DNA of 64,000 nucleotides from Membranipora membranacea (taxonomy: Eukaryota; Bryozoa; Gymnolaemata; Cheilostomatida; Membraniporidae). The notes beneath the pieces are model-generated. The model worked only from the letters and a program-made list of their open reading frames with translations. It was not told the DNA's origin and searched no databases. The number at the start of each line of letters is the position of its first letter. The stretch's first letter is position 1. Shown piece by piece: positions 25,301 through 36,100 of the stretch. Both the position numbers and the translations under genes were made by a program. The stretch covers positions 20,956,001-21,020,000 of the forward strand of contig OU612073.1 in assembly GCA_914767715.1 (NCBI GenBank), read 5' to 3'.

Positions 25301-27965
25301 TTTCCTTGTGTATCTTGAGAAGACAACTCATCACCAAACAGATAGGTATACACAACAATGATACCTGACCAACCATTCTCCCATGATTCAAACCATTACC
25401 AAGGAATGATCAATGCTGGACATGTACTATGGACTTCTAGTGTAGAAGGAAAGAAATTGTTTTGATTTTAAAAGATCTGGGCCTCAGCTTAACTTGTTGA
25501 TATATATATTGAAGTCAAACGCTCAGATGAATAAAACCCTGGTTGGTTGTAAATCATCAGCATCTAGCGCTAACCTCGAAGCTAGATACAAACATTTATC
25601 AGTAAAAGATCAGTCGGCAGTGATTGTCTGCTGGCCTAACTAGCCAATTCACCTAATGATCAGCACTGAGGTTACCTACTAATAGGAAGACTGATGGTAT
25701 CTGCCTGTTAGCCAGACAACGTCAATAAAGTGCTAAGCACCGGTGGAGGAATTCCATAGTTGTGGTGAAATTGTATAGGAATGTGGGTAGCAAACAAAAG
25801 GAAGGGAAGTTCAAAGAAGTATTTTACAGTTTAGTTCGGTAGGATGTTCCTATGGGTACCAGCGCTTCATGTTATGTAGGTTCTCATAAGTTGGCTATGG
25901 AGTGTTCGGACCCAGTGACCAGTGATGTAGTGTAAAATTGCTTAGAAGTACCCATTGTGGCTTACATTAAGCGGTATATTATAACAAAACTCGTTATTGT
26001 TATTTTTATTATTATGTATTTTATATGCTTCCGTGGTGTCACGGAGTACATATACCTCCTAACATCCCCCAAGCTTAACTTAGATGTGGATGAAAACCAG
26101 ACAGTCGCACATATGATGTAATGTCTGCTTCACCTGTTTTGCATGTAAATGTGTAAGTCAAGCGCAGATTATCTGATGATTCGACTACAGTAAGTGATCT
26201 AACCTAAATATGGAACATAATCACAACACTACGTGTAGAGAATCCTTAAACTGAATCTAGTTTATGTCCTTCAATGTTCAATGCACTAATTATTTGAACT
26301 CCACATCAACAAATGCATGAATTGAACTGCGGTCAACAGCTTGTTCTAATTAAACTGTAGTCTGACTTCCCATTTCCAATGTGATCTAAACATTTACGGC
26401 GTGTATGTCCAGTTTGATGTATGCTAAAAAAATAACACTGTTCCACTGTTCCAGCACTCAATTAACTTCAGAGCTAGATTTGAAATTGCCCACTGCTTTC
26501 ACTAGTTAGGGTCTTGAGAGGGGAGTAAAATAGTATTGTACTTTAAAAAAAATTAATATTCTAATAATAATTGGTTATGTGTGCCTCGTCTGCCAATAAA
26601 TGTTGGTTAAAATTTTACAATATTATCTGAAAGTAATGGTCATTGATTTTCAATAAAAGGTCGAGAAGGTCAATCAAAGTAAGTTCAAAGTTAGAGTCTG
26701 ATGAAGCGCTTTGACCTACCAAATAATTTTATTACGTACAAGGAATATTCAGAAAATTCTTCTCTTAGCATAATTTGTCCTTATACACCACTAGATCGAA
26801 AGTGTCGGAATACTGGCAATTGGTTGACCGATAGTTTTGATTGCTGGTTTATTATATTTTTAGCAGTTCTTTAATTAGAATTATTCTTTTAAATTTTATT
26901 GGAGCTTCTGTAAAGCCAGACAAATCTTTGCCAAGGCCAGTTTTCTACCCGGTAGCAATGATTTTAAGCCGTCTAAACAGGGCGGGACAGACCTGCCACT
27001 GTTGACAATCAGCTGTGACAGGGAAAGCAAACATTTGTAATAGCCAACCACAACAATCTGGCAAAGAAATTCAACTTCAATTGAAACATATTAAATATCG
27101 AACTTAACTACTAATAATATTCATCACAGTGTGATTTTTGGCAAGTTGCAATAATTTCTAAGGCTTGTTATAAGTGACACTAAGTCTTTGCCTGAGTTTA
27201 CAGCCAGACGACGTGATGTGGAAAAGTCCGACTACAAAATGTTTATGATTTTCATTTTCTATAATGGTATTCAAACTAAGAATATACAAAAGTTTGGCTA
27301 TTTGTTCCACTGGGCTAGGCTAGAAGGAAAGCTTAGGCAATTGCCATCTTTATGTTCACTAAGGTCGAAGATTGTTGATAAATATAATCAAAGATGGGCA
27401 GATCATTCAAGGATCTATGAATGAACGACTGAAAACAGCTTTTTATCCCAAAATTCTGTACCATGCAATACATACCTGTTATACAGAAAAGATAGTGAAG
27501 CCGTGATTTTTTGAGTATATGGCGTTTCAGATAGCTAGCTAAATAAAATCTGACAACCAGGTTGAAGTAAAAATTGGTTGAAAAAACACCAAAATATATT
27601 TATATGCTCAGTTTGCTAATGACTTAATCGTTCAATAAATTTTTTGTTACAACAACTATTTTACTATTTAGGTGTTGTTGTTCACTGTCAAAGTGACAAA
27701 ATGAATCATTCAAATTTCAACTCAACACATTTTGCACACGCCATTTGAGGGTCATGTTGTGCCCAGTGACAATACCAGTAAACAATAACATACCTCTGGC
27801 GTCAGCGATCGGTGATACTCCATGGGCTGTTGTTCTTCCCTTGAACCCCAACCACAAGTCCTTATAACTCAGCTGCTCTGCTGACGTGGCTCCATGCTCA
27901 CCTGAGGTGGTAAACCCATACACCACATCCTCTTCCCAAGCATTCTTTCGAGCTACTTTTTCCAT
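15110..27965 (-). CDS. DEG/ENaC-family cation channel with CUB and Thr/Ser-rich ectodomain insert (16 exons)
   Basis: Exons in transcript order: 27965-27794, 24383-24120, 23517-23434, 21045-20992, 20700-20489, 20166-20019, 19722-19269, 18787-18623, 18377-18259, 17797-17634, 17293-17183, 16936-16786, 16540-16465, 15996-15884, 15602-15511, 15274-15110. The total of 2544 nt gives 847 residues. The start is the only ATG in frame before the HG motif (residues 48-49). TM1 follows, then a furin-type RQKR (141-144), two small Thr/Ser exons, a CUB domain (about 192-311), a long Thr/Ser exon (312-462), the conserved channel body and TM2 with GLFIGMS (filter 810-812). The last nine exons match the paralogue at 1809-12747 exactly in length and closely in sequence. 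Expected role: subunit of a trimeric plasma-membrane sodium channel, homomeric or mixed with its paralogue. Intron 3 harbours a U6 gene and intron 1 a large palindrome. Confidence 0.93.
19269..19722 (-). other. Long Thr/Ser-rich (mucin-like) exon of the second DEG/ENaC gene
   Basis: A single 454-nt exon, phase 1 in and phase 2 out, encodes about 150 residues that are mostly Thr, Ser, Ala and Val, with several N-x-S/T sites. It occupies the same place as the four small linker exons of the paralogue and ends with the same LNFG residues before the channel body. It is probably a heavily O-glycosylated stalk between the CUB domain and the pore-forming part. Confidence 0.85.
20019..20700 (-). other. 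CUB domain exons of the second DEG/ENaC gene
   Basis: Exons 20700-20489 and 20166-20019 encode about 120 residues with the CUB pattern: a first Cys, then GVLTSPNWPSNY, a hydrophobic strand ending in EYDIE, a Cys before YDYLEV, then a second half with VHDG, LCG and a Phe/His-Thr-Asp strand ending GWRIVWS. The domain is entered and left in phase 1 with an internal phase-0 intron, the same architecture as the LDLa module in the paralogue. CUB domains are extracellular protein- or carbohydrate-binding beta-sandwiches. I know of no standard DEG/ENaC subfamily that carries one between TM1 and the palm, so this looks lineage-specific. Confidence 0.88.
22244..22249 (-). terminator. Pol III oligo-T terminator of U6
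   Basis: Six consecutive T residues on the minus strand directly follow the U6 3' end (TTCCACA then T6), which is the standard RNA polymerase III stop signal. Confidence 0.8.
22244..22351 (-). ncRNA. U6: U6 spliceosomal snRNA
   Basis: Read on the minus strand from 22351, the sequence is nearly identical to metazoan U6 through its whole length: the 5' stem-loop, the ACAGAGA box that pairs with the 5' splice site, the AGC catalytic triad, and the internal and telestem regions. It ends in a run of six T that fits Pol III termination. In the 5' hairpin the usual third-base G and its partner C are replaced by A and U, so pairing is kept. That compensatory change, together with a TATA element at the right distance, argues for a working gene rather than a retro-pseudogene. 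It lies in the same orientation inside intron 3 (21046-23433) of the CUB-type DEG/ENaC gene. Confidence 0.93.
22374..22383 (-). promoter_or_regulatory. TATA box of the U6 gene
   Basis: CTATAAATAG on the minus strand sits at about -32 to -23 from the U6 start, the position expected for a Pol III type 3 (U6) promoter. A proximal sequence element would be expected roughly 20-30 bp further upstream (about 22395-22420), but its consensus in this lineage is unknown to me, so I do not call it. Confidence 0.7.
23359..23396. repeat. 14-bp perfect inverted repeat
   Basis: CCATAGACTTAATA and its exact reverse complement are separated by about 10 bases in intron 3 of the CUB-type channel gene, making a small AT-rich hairpin of unknown meaning. 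Confidence 0.6.
24669..25119. repeat. Two overlapping long palindromes
   Basis: A 177-bp arm (24669-24845) is repeated inverted at 24897-25073 with only about three differences. The roughly 45-50-bp segment between them (24848-24896) is itself repeated inverted directly after the second arm (25074-25119) with about two differences. The order is arm, loop, arm reversed, loop reversed. Each arm carries the 16-bp palindrome TCAATGACGTCATTGA, which contains the CRE core TGACGTCA. It lies in intron 1 of the CUB-type channel gene. Confidence 0.9.
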
Positions 27966-30055
27966 CACTCCGGCATAATATTATCAGAGCCCAATTTTTT
28001 TCTTATGTTTTGATGTAGAAATCCTCAACGTAAATGTTTTCTATTCTGCAGTTATTGAACAAGCTACAAAATAAGGTCTGCGCTGCGTAAGTTTTTATGA
28101 GTTTTTGAAGACATTCATGTTTGTTGCGCGTTTTCAGATCAAGAAATTTCCAATAATCGAGTAAGACAGCGTGTTATTCGCAGTAAGTGTAATTAAAACA
28201 TGGTCAGCGACCTAGTGAAATGCGTTTGACTGACAAACTGTTTACATCATGAAGTTTGTTATGTCTCACCTTATAGGATGGAAATATTTATAGTTCTGCT
28301 TTTCTTATCCCAATAATAACAATAACTGCTAATTATTGTAGATTGAATCCATCCCAAATATTTTATTATCAGCTAAAGTGATTGAAATAATTACGATCAG
28401 AGCAGCTTGGGTTATTATTTATGAACACCTCAGCGATGACTGTATACTGTTTGCTATTCTCTTTTGGGGTTTGAATTACACAATAAAACAAGAATATAAC
28501 TTAGGATTGAATAAATATAGGAGTATGAATTTTCTATATCATGTCGTATTAATGGCATCCATCGTATTATTTATTTTGTGCTAATGCATGAAGACTTGCA
28601 AAAAGTTAACTGAGCTGAATATTTAAGCAAATCTACTACATTGCTTTCAACCATCACAGTTATTAGTGCAAGTAAATAGCTTTCTATTTATTTCTCTATC
28701 AAAACTCAATCAAAACAAAAAAAGGTAGCGGTGAGATGTATGATGATCAAACCTCCCAGACAAGACAAATGTGGTGAGAGGTACACAACATGAAAATGAA
28801 TAGATGATAACCAAATAGGCAAACGGATAAAGAGAATAAAGAAATTAGTACCGACTTTCCAACGAGTGCCTTAGCACAAAAATTTTGATCACTTTTTGAT
28901 TGACAGAAATACATCTTGTCAATACTCATAAAAAATATTTATGGCCTTAGGTTGGTTGCTGAGGGTATTATGTGTATGTACCGATATATCTCGCTCTCTG
29001 GCATATTTCCAATTTTCGGCTTCTGGTTGCTGTCATTCATAGGGTAAGAAAGTTTGTCAACCTTTACATACAGATTATTTGAGGGATATATAGAGTTACT
29101 AAAGGGCTGCATTATTTATGTGATAAAAGGTAAAACTGGAGCGCTGACTTTGGCACTACTGTCTGACAGTAAACCTATATGGATCAGCTGTTTGCTTTCA
29201 CATGTTATCACTCTTCTGACTGTGATCGCGCTATAGCAATAGTTTCAAGTAACACAACATGAATCTTCTAAAATGTGCTTCTGTTTTTGCTCCTTCATCT
29301 TTGCTTGCAAAACTTACAATTCTTAAAAATTGAATCATGTTAACTTTTGAAAATCAGATGCATAATTATCATGTTTTTTATGTCGAGACTTTCAGAGGTA
29401 CTCTGTCACTGCTGTAGCTTCAAAGATATTCCTTGGTATTTTTTTTGGCAAATGAGGGCTCGTAGACCTTATCTACCAAATGACTCAACTGATCATTCGT
29501 TGCTGGCGTCAGACATGAAATCAATTGTTGCTATTTACTTCTCCTACTTCCCTTTTGTGCCTCTAATTTAGAATTGCTTCCACATTGGATTAATTGAAGT
29601 TGACTATCAATCATCTTTGATCTTTTTCCTGAATGTACAAGGTCAAATATTGGAGCATAGAATACAAACGCTATTCTAACATGCGGCTCGTCGATAAAGG
29701 AAAGCAACTCCAAACTCATGCGAATTGATTCAAATTATCGCTAGGACTATGTATCATACACAGTACAGTGGCTCCTATCTGCCACCTAACTCTGCTCAAA
29801 TAAATAGTTCCAGATTCGTATGTTCTGATAAAATTGTGTGGGTGCACAAATCTGAATTTTGTGCAATTGTGCAAGGAGTTGGATCTTGATTTGTCCAAGC
29901 ATGTTTAATTTTTCATGAAATAACTTTAAATTTTGCACGTTGCTAGTGAAAGTTACCAGCCTCCGTATAATAGATGAAACTATCAACACTCACAAAACCT
30001 TATGGTACCTGTCAATTAGATTAAATTCTCCCAGTGGTTTTAAGTACTGTAAAAT

Positions 30056-30798
30056 GGGGCTGTCGAAACATATTACAACAAGGGTATGAACAGGCACCTG
30101 GTATAGTTCTTCTTTTCAATTATCCAGAAGTGAGCTGTCTTCCCAAGAGAAGAGCAGAAAACCTTCTGTCAGCGGAAAATCTGTTCGTAAGTTCATTGTC
30201 AGCAGAGACTGATCCAACTGAGAATAACAAAGAACTGAGTGAAAACAGTTATACAGCTGTGTATGATATTAGTCACAGCCCAGGGCAAACACAAAAGGGC
30301 CTGTTGTCGATGAAATACAGGTTTTTGTACCAAATAAACATTTGGCCAACGTGTTGGCTCTTTTTGATGGGTGGGGAGAAGGTAAGTCAATGCCAGGTCA
30401 TTATGGTACTTTCAGGAAAATACCTCCGGCCTTGCCATTGCCTAACTTTTGATAAATGGAAGTAATTTTTGTGATGGCTTTGATCTGTTTTATGATTAAG
30501 GGTGGGTCCAAAACCACGGGCAGTCAAGTTTTCATCTTATTAATATCTTACATTTATATAAGATGGCAATGCCAAGGTTGAAGGTATTTTCCTGAAAGTA
30601 CATATGACCTGGCATAGACTCTTCTTCACCCCACCCATCAAAAAGAGCCAACACATTGGCCAAATGTTTATTTGGTACAAAAACCTGTATTTCATCGACA
30701 AAAGGCCCTTTTGTGTTCGCCCTTCGCTGTGAATTGAATAGTAGAACTAAACCAGGTGCCTGCTCTAACCTTGTTGTAATGTGTTATGACAGCACCCG
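30056..30798. repeat. Foldback (long inverted repeat) element
   Basis: The left arm (30056-30443) and right arm (30563-30798) are inverted copies at roughly 80-85% identity by eye, separated by about 120 bp. The right arm lacks an internal block of about 150 bp present on the left, so one arm suffered a deletion or the other an insertion. No transposase-like motif is visible in the open frame of the left arm. Confidence 0.75.
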
Positions 30799-31006
30799 AT
30801 AGATCAACTACCACGCAATAGTAATTCATTCACAAAAACAATTATACCTCAATCATTGCCAGCTGATCAAAATCTTCTATCTGGAGGTTTGGCAACGAAA
30901 GCTCTATAATTACACTCACCTAAAATCCATTTTGACATCTTGTCAGTATTAAAAAATAGGTGTGAAATAGTTAAATTTTAATGATTTTCACACCAACGGT
31001 TCAACC

Positions 31007-32258
31007 AGAGACTATAGATATAGAGACCTTCCACTTGCCATGATAACGTATATAACCGATGCGAACACATTGAAAATTAGGCTCCGCCCCTTTCTGGTGG
31101 TAATTGCTTGGAGGTAAGCGTACCCAGTGCTATGAATTTACTATCAAAAATTGACAAGGTGAATGATTTAGCTGTTTATTTCATTTTTGTACATTCACAC
31201 AAAACTCTCAATAATATCAACTGGGACAAATGAAATCTAAGATGTGCAACTTTTATATAAAATATAGGCATCAAGGAAACAAAATACTTGGTGGATGACC
31301 TTTTGGTAATGAACCCCCCATATGTATAGAAAATTGAATATTCAATGTGAAAATAGTTTAATGTGTACAAACACTGATGTTATATTCTCCAGTTCCGGTG
31401 ACTGAATTGAATTCATCAGTTAGGTCTGCACAGAAACTTTCTATAGCATAGGTCTGAGAAAAGTATCATCCTCAAAAAGTCTAAGTTTTCCCGTTTTAAG
31501 TCAGCATACTGCTGATTGTTGTCTGAAGATATGTGCTTTAAACTGCTCTGAATCTGTCTATGAAGCCCAAACAAGTTTTCAAGGCGATTTGTAAAAATAA
31601 GCTTTCCATAGCCCCAACCATCCCACAATAACTTTGAGGCAGAGAGGGAGGTCTTCTATCTCTCAATGCAGTAAATTCTATACATTTGTCAGCATTGAAA
31701 TGTCAGTATGAATCTGCTGACGATGCACTTTACTCTGATGCCATTCTTACTTCAGTTTTGAATGTGTGTGTATGGTTGGTACTAGTCACCATGATTAAAT
31801 TCTTTTATATTAATCTTAGAGCATATATTAACAAACAAAAAGAAGCCCTCTTCCTCTTGTCCTCACACATGAAAACTTTGTCCGTGAAACTCATTACAAC
31901 AGCTAACCTATGGCAGGCCATCATTACATCGCAGTGGGCAACAATGATGGATTATACTGCACAACCCCCTTACTTTCTTACAAAAATACAGGCCTGTAGA
32001 ATATAAATCTCTGGCTAAGAATGCAACAACAAGTTGATAGTGACTTTGTTGCTGTCTGATCTGGTTTTGTCATCAAGATTGTGGTTATTTTGCCTCAAAT
32101 AACTCAGGTGAAAAACCTTAAATTTTATTGAGAAAGCCATTGCTGTCTAAGGCAGAAGCGCTTACTATACAACCAGAAGTGGGCGTGACCGTTAAATAAC
32201 GCTGATTGGCTATTCGCATTTTATGCGCAAGTGGAAGGTCTCTATATCTATAGTCTCT
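31007..32258. mobile_element. Non-autonomous TIR transposon with 9-bp target duplication
   Basis: Perfect 32-bp terminal inverted repeats start AGAGACTATAGATATAGAGA at 31007 and end at 32258, with weaker subterminal similarity further in. Both sides are flanked by the same 9-bp direct repeat GGTTCAACC (30998-31006 and 32259-32267), as expected for a target-site duplication. The 1252-bp interior has no recognisable transposase. Duplications of 8-9 bp are typical of MULE-, hAT- or P-like DNA transposons; the superfamily is not decided. Confidence 0.8.
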
Positions 32259-32501
32259 GGTTCAACCATAAACACCTACATCATTTAAAGGCTTTAACCC
32301 TACTTCGGTTATGATTCTGCGAAAAAATACGTGCCCACACCATAGCTGTTACCTTCCTCAATTTTCACAGTTTATGCTACAAATGTGTTTCAAGGATTTT
32401 TTAATTGTTTTCAACTATTTCTAACGCCGTGTGAAATACATGTCTGCAATTCAGTGAAGCCATGAGGTATCTTATTTCTCAAACATTTTCACTCATTGGA
32501 T

Positions 32502-32612
32502 GCTTTTTGATAGAAAAATAGAGATGGTGTAAGATTTGTGAGGGATGGTTTTACTCGGGAGGTTTTCACCCCTAGGGAGATGATTACATCTGCAGCAGGT
32601 GCTATCCAATGA
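32502..32612 (+). pseudogene. Relic of a GMC oxidoreductase exon (exon 6-like)
   Basis: This segment matches GMC exon 6 (35436-35606) at about two bases in three. It retains a GVRFVR-like stretch followed by an EVF, a shortened REVI segment and the SAGAI core of signature 2. It carries a one-base deletion near its 5' part and a TGA shortly after the GAI codons, and it lacks the LLMLSGIGP part. It sits about 580 bp upstream of the start of the intact gene, so it is probably a leftover of a duplicated or retro-inserted GMC gene. Confidence 0.7.
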
Positions 32613-32724
32613 CCACATTCAATCATTAAAACTTCGAGTCATTCGCTGAGAAGTGTAGTCAGTTTTTGTCATTTAAGTATATTTGTAGTTATTGGGCAAT
32701 TGACAATTCCCATTAACTTATCTT

Positions 32725-32783
32725 AGCCTATGCAGGCTGTCGGGGTGGGTGGGGGGGACTCACCCCGACAGCCTGCCCAGGCT
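32725..32783. repeat. Short GC-rich hairpin element, copy 2
   Basis: A 23-bp stem (21 of 23 paired) with GCAGGCTGTCGGGGTG on the left and its exact reverse complement on the right encloses a G-rich loop of about 13 bases. It is related to the hairpin at 6115-6156. Confidence 0.65.
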
Positions 32784-33192
32784 ACAGCACTTCCACTACA
32801 AAAATTGATAAATAACTGCTTATTTCTGCGAGATAAATAACCTCTTTCTACAGAAAGATATTGTATAAGCGAACTTTTGCTATATAGAGGGGTCATTAAT
32901 TGGAACGCAGAATTGTTTCAGGACCCAGGTTAGTTTTGATAGTGTTGACCGGCGCTCTCGGTTTTTGTCCTAGGATTTCATTGATAAGGTAAGAATTAGG
33001 ATATAAGTGTGTTTGCTTGTCAAAGCGTAACTGATTGCGCTAATAATAATATGTGTAATGCTGACACACAATTCCTCAATCGATTCATGTTATCAGCGAT
33101 TCAAAGAACAAGCAATGACAAAGTTCTATTCATGCAATGCAACTTGAAGCATGTAGTACTAGCTTGTCTAGTTGCTTGAGCAAGCGCTAATA

Positions 33193-36100
33193 ATGCTGTT
33201 TACAGAAGGAATTCCTACATTTGAACATGCATGGAGCTTAGTGGTAGAAGACCCTAAAAAGACAGCCGTCTATGCAGGGACAGCGCTGCTCGCAGCTTGT
33301 ATAGTGAAGAAGTTACTGTTCACTAAAAGAGCTAAGCCCATTGATAGCTGGCAGAAACAGTATGACTTTATAATAGGTATGTAACATGTTTTTTAAAAAG
33401 TTCTGTACTGGTTTGAGGCATCTTGTACAAATGGGCTAACAGCAACATAACATGCTTTATCCCCTCCTTCGTCTGTGACCTGATGTGGTATCTTCACATT
33501 GTGTATTAGTCTGTGCTAACCACTGAATGTTTTCCAAACGGTCAACTGACGCGTCAAGGACTTGAATCACTTGCATCCTTGTTTAGGATTCAGCACTTGT
33601 TTTTGTGCTTTGCTCATTGTTCAGAACACCGACATATTTCATTCTGACTGATTTTGCATGCTGTAAAGCCATTTTTATTCTATCTGTTGTGTGTTCAGTT
33701 GGAGCAGGCTCTGCCGGCTGTGTACTTGCTAACAGACTCTCAGCTGATGGAAGGTTCTCTGTTCTCCTCCTGGAGGCCGGAGGTGAGGAGATGGCTCAGT
33801 ATTTGAGGATTGAGGCTCCGATACTAGCGCCAGCTGCCTGCTCTCACCCTAATATAATATGGCCTGACAGCACCATTCCTCAGCCAAGTACCAGTAAAGC
33901 GCATATAGATCAGGTAACATGTGCTGTATTCATTCACAAAAACAGACTTGTAACATACCAAAACAAGCCTGAGCCCCCCCCCCCCCCACCCCCACACACT
34001 CTTGCCCCCCAGGGAAGACAAGAACCGGTCTATTACCAGGCTTGATCTTTGCCAGGAAAGATCTCAATCTACTAATTTGATGTTCATCGTCTGGTGCCCT
34101 GAATGCACTTACATACGCTTGGAATGCAAATCCCTCTCAATTAATTTCAATCTAACTGTAGTTATGATTACTCGTTGCAGAAAATCTGCACACAGCACGG
34201 AAAGGTACTGGGCGGCAGTAGTTCTGTCAACTGGATGGTGTATGTGAGAGGACACCGAGCTGACTATGATAGCTGGGAGAAGCTAGGCTGTACGGGTTGG
34301 GGTTGGAGTAGCATTGGAAAATACTTCCAGCGTATGGAAAACTATTTCCTTCCACATGGTGTGTACCAGTGAGCAGATACATAAAAATCTATCCTAATTA
34401 TGTAAACCACAGAGCTGCTCATTTCCATCTGCTCATGCCCATATCGACTCAATGAATAAAAGTCATCAACGATTTCAGAAGCCTTGATTTGATAAGTTGC
34501 AAAGCAGTGAGCAATGAAAGCATTGTAATTCACATATGGCCAACTGGCTTGTGTGTGAGCAAAGAGTTAGAGACAACTCCTAGGTGTGAGGTATAGCTAT
34601 ATGACATATGAAATTGTAACACATAAAATTTTGAAACCCTATTTTTCAGATGAGCTTGGACATGGTGGCCCTGTAACAGTAACTGAGAATCTACCTGAGT
34701 GGGGTATGAATGACAAATTGATCGAAGCAGCCGCTGAACTGGGGGTCAAACATAACAGCAAATACAACTGTGGTAACAATCAAGGTACTAATCTAACACT
34801 TCAGGTTTTGTGATTGGTGTTGCCGTGTATATTATCAAATTTTTTATTGAACTTAAATTGATGAAGCGATAGTTCAAAAGAATACAAAACAGATTAAATG
34901 TACGGTGAACATTTTTAGTCGTTTTACTCTGCTTGTCATTCAGGCTGTGATATTTTTTACAGGCATATCCAGATCTCATCTCAATCGAAAGAATGGTAGC
35001 CGATGTAGTGCAGCTAAAGCATATCTGAGACCAGCAATGGAGAGAAAAAACTTGGATGTCGTTGTCAATGCTCACACAACCAAGGTAAGGATTTTCCTTG
35101 ATTTTTTGGACCGAAAGTTGCGCCATAACATAGATGGGTTCCAGATAAAGGGTTAGAATAAATATTTGTCGGTAGGTCACTACGCAATAAATGTGGGGCA
35201 CTTTGTGACTTGGTTGAATTCAATGCACTCCATAAAACTTTATCGAGTTCACATGTCCATTCCACATATTGCGGATCCAATTTCAGATATATAGATTCAT
35301 TGGTATGATAATGTGGATAATTAGAAAGCTATAATTGAGCGGTAGTGACGAATAACTGCAGTCACGGCACATTTTGAGGCAAGCAGTTTTTGTATACATG
35401 CTATTTAAAAAAAATCATTTGGTTTGTCTTCTTAGATCATTTTCGATGGGAAGAGAGCAGTTGGTGTAAGATTTGTGAGAACTGGTGGATTTACTTACGA
35501 GGTTTTTGCCAGCAGAGAAGTTATCATATCGGCTGGTGCTATCAACTCCCCACATTTACTTATGCTCTCTGGAATTGGACCGAAAGAAGAGCTCGACAAA
35601 CACAAGGTGTGTAAAGCCAAGTAAAGCTTGGCATTAAAATCACTTGATGAGTCAATATGGATAGTTTGGATGTTAGGGCAAATTAAAAGCTGTGACTAGT
35701 CAACCTTCATCAGTTCTGTAAGGGCAGTGTGTTTGTGAGAGAGCCAAGTTACAGCCAATTATCTGAAAGTAACATGTATGATGAAAAAAATGCAAGCGTT
35801 AGCAATAGCAATAGATCGCATATACAGTTGCTTTTACAGTGATCGCCTCATCAGCCTCAGGACAATCCGTCTTTGTTATTTAACCCACATGACTATGATG
35901 AATCAGTTTTCTGCATGTGATGTTGTAGATTCCTATGGTAGCAGATTTATCAGTTGGCAGAGAATATCAGGATCATAGCTCTGTACCTTTTGACATGTTC
36001 TTTGACAAAGTACCTGTACCTCAGAGCGAATGGTTCTATAAACAAAACTTGGAGAGCATACCAAACATACTCCGCTACCTGCTCTTTGGCAAAGGTGTGA

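Larger units (their letters stand above)
27966..33192. other. Intergenic region between the CUB-type channel and GMC genes
   Basis: Head-to-head spacer of 5.2 kb. It holds a foldback repeat (30056-30798), a terminal-inverted-repeat element (31007-32258), a dead GMC exon (32502-32612) and a GC-rich hairpin (32725-32783). Open frames here have no recognisable domain. Promoters of both flanking genes must lie at its ends, but no clear core elements are visible. Confidence 0.6.

Noticed and set aside
29054-29236. Short hydrophobic open frames at 28.4-29.6 kb as small membrane proteins
   Set aside because: AT-rich DNA yields hydrophobic frames by chance; no conservation signal or splice context is available.
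31686-32006. Open frame inside the TIR element as a possible transposase
   Set aside because: No DDE, RNase H-like or zinc-finger motif visible; a hydrophobic stretch and chance length explain it.
33172-33192. Upstream non-AUG (TTG) start for the GMC protein
   Set aside because: An ATG 21 bases downstream is the first Met after an in-frame stop and gives a sensible N-terminus.
33969-33988. Long C tract (and the G tract at about 39616) as functional G-quadruplex signals
   Set aside because: Both are simple homopolymer runs in introns; no surrounding pattern supports a regulatory role.
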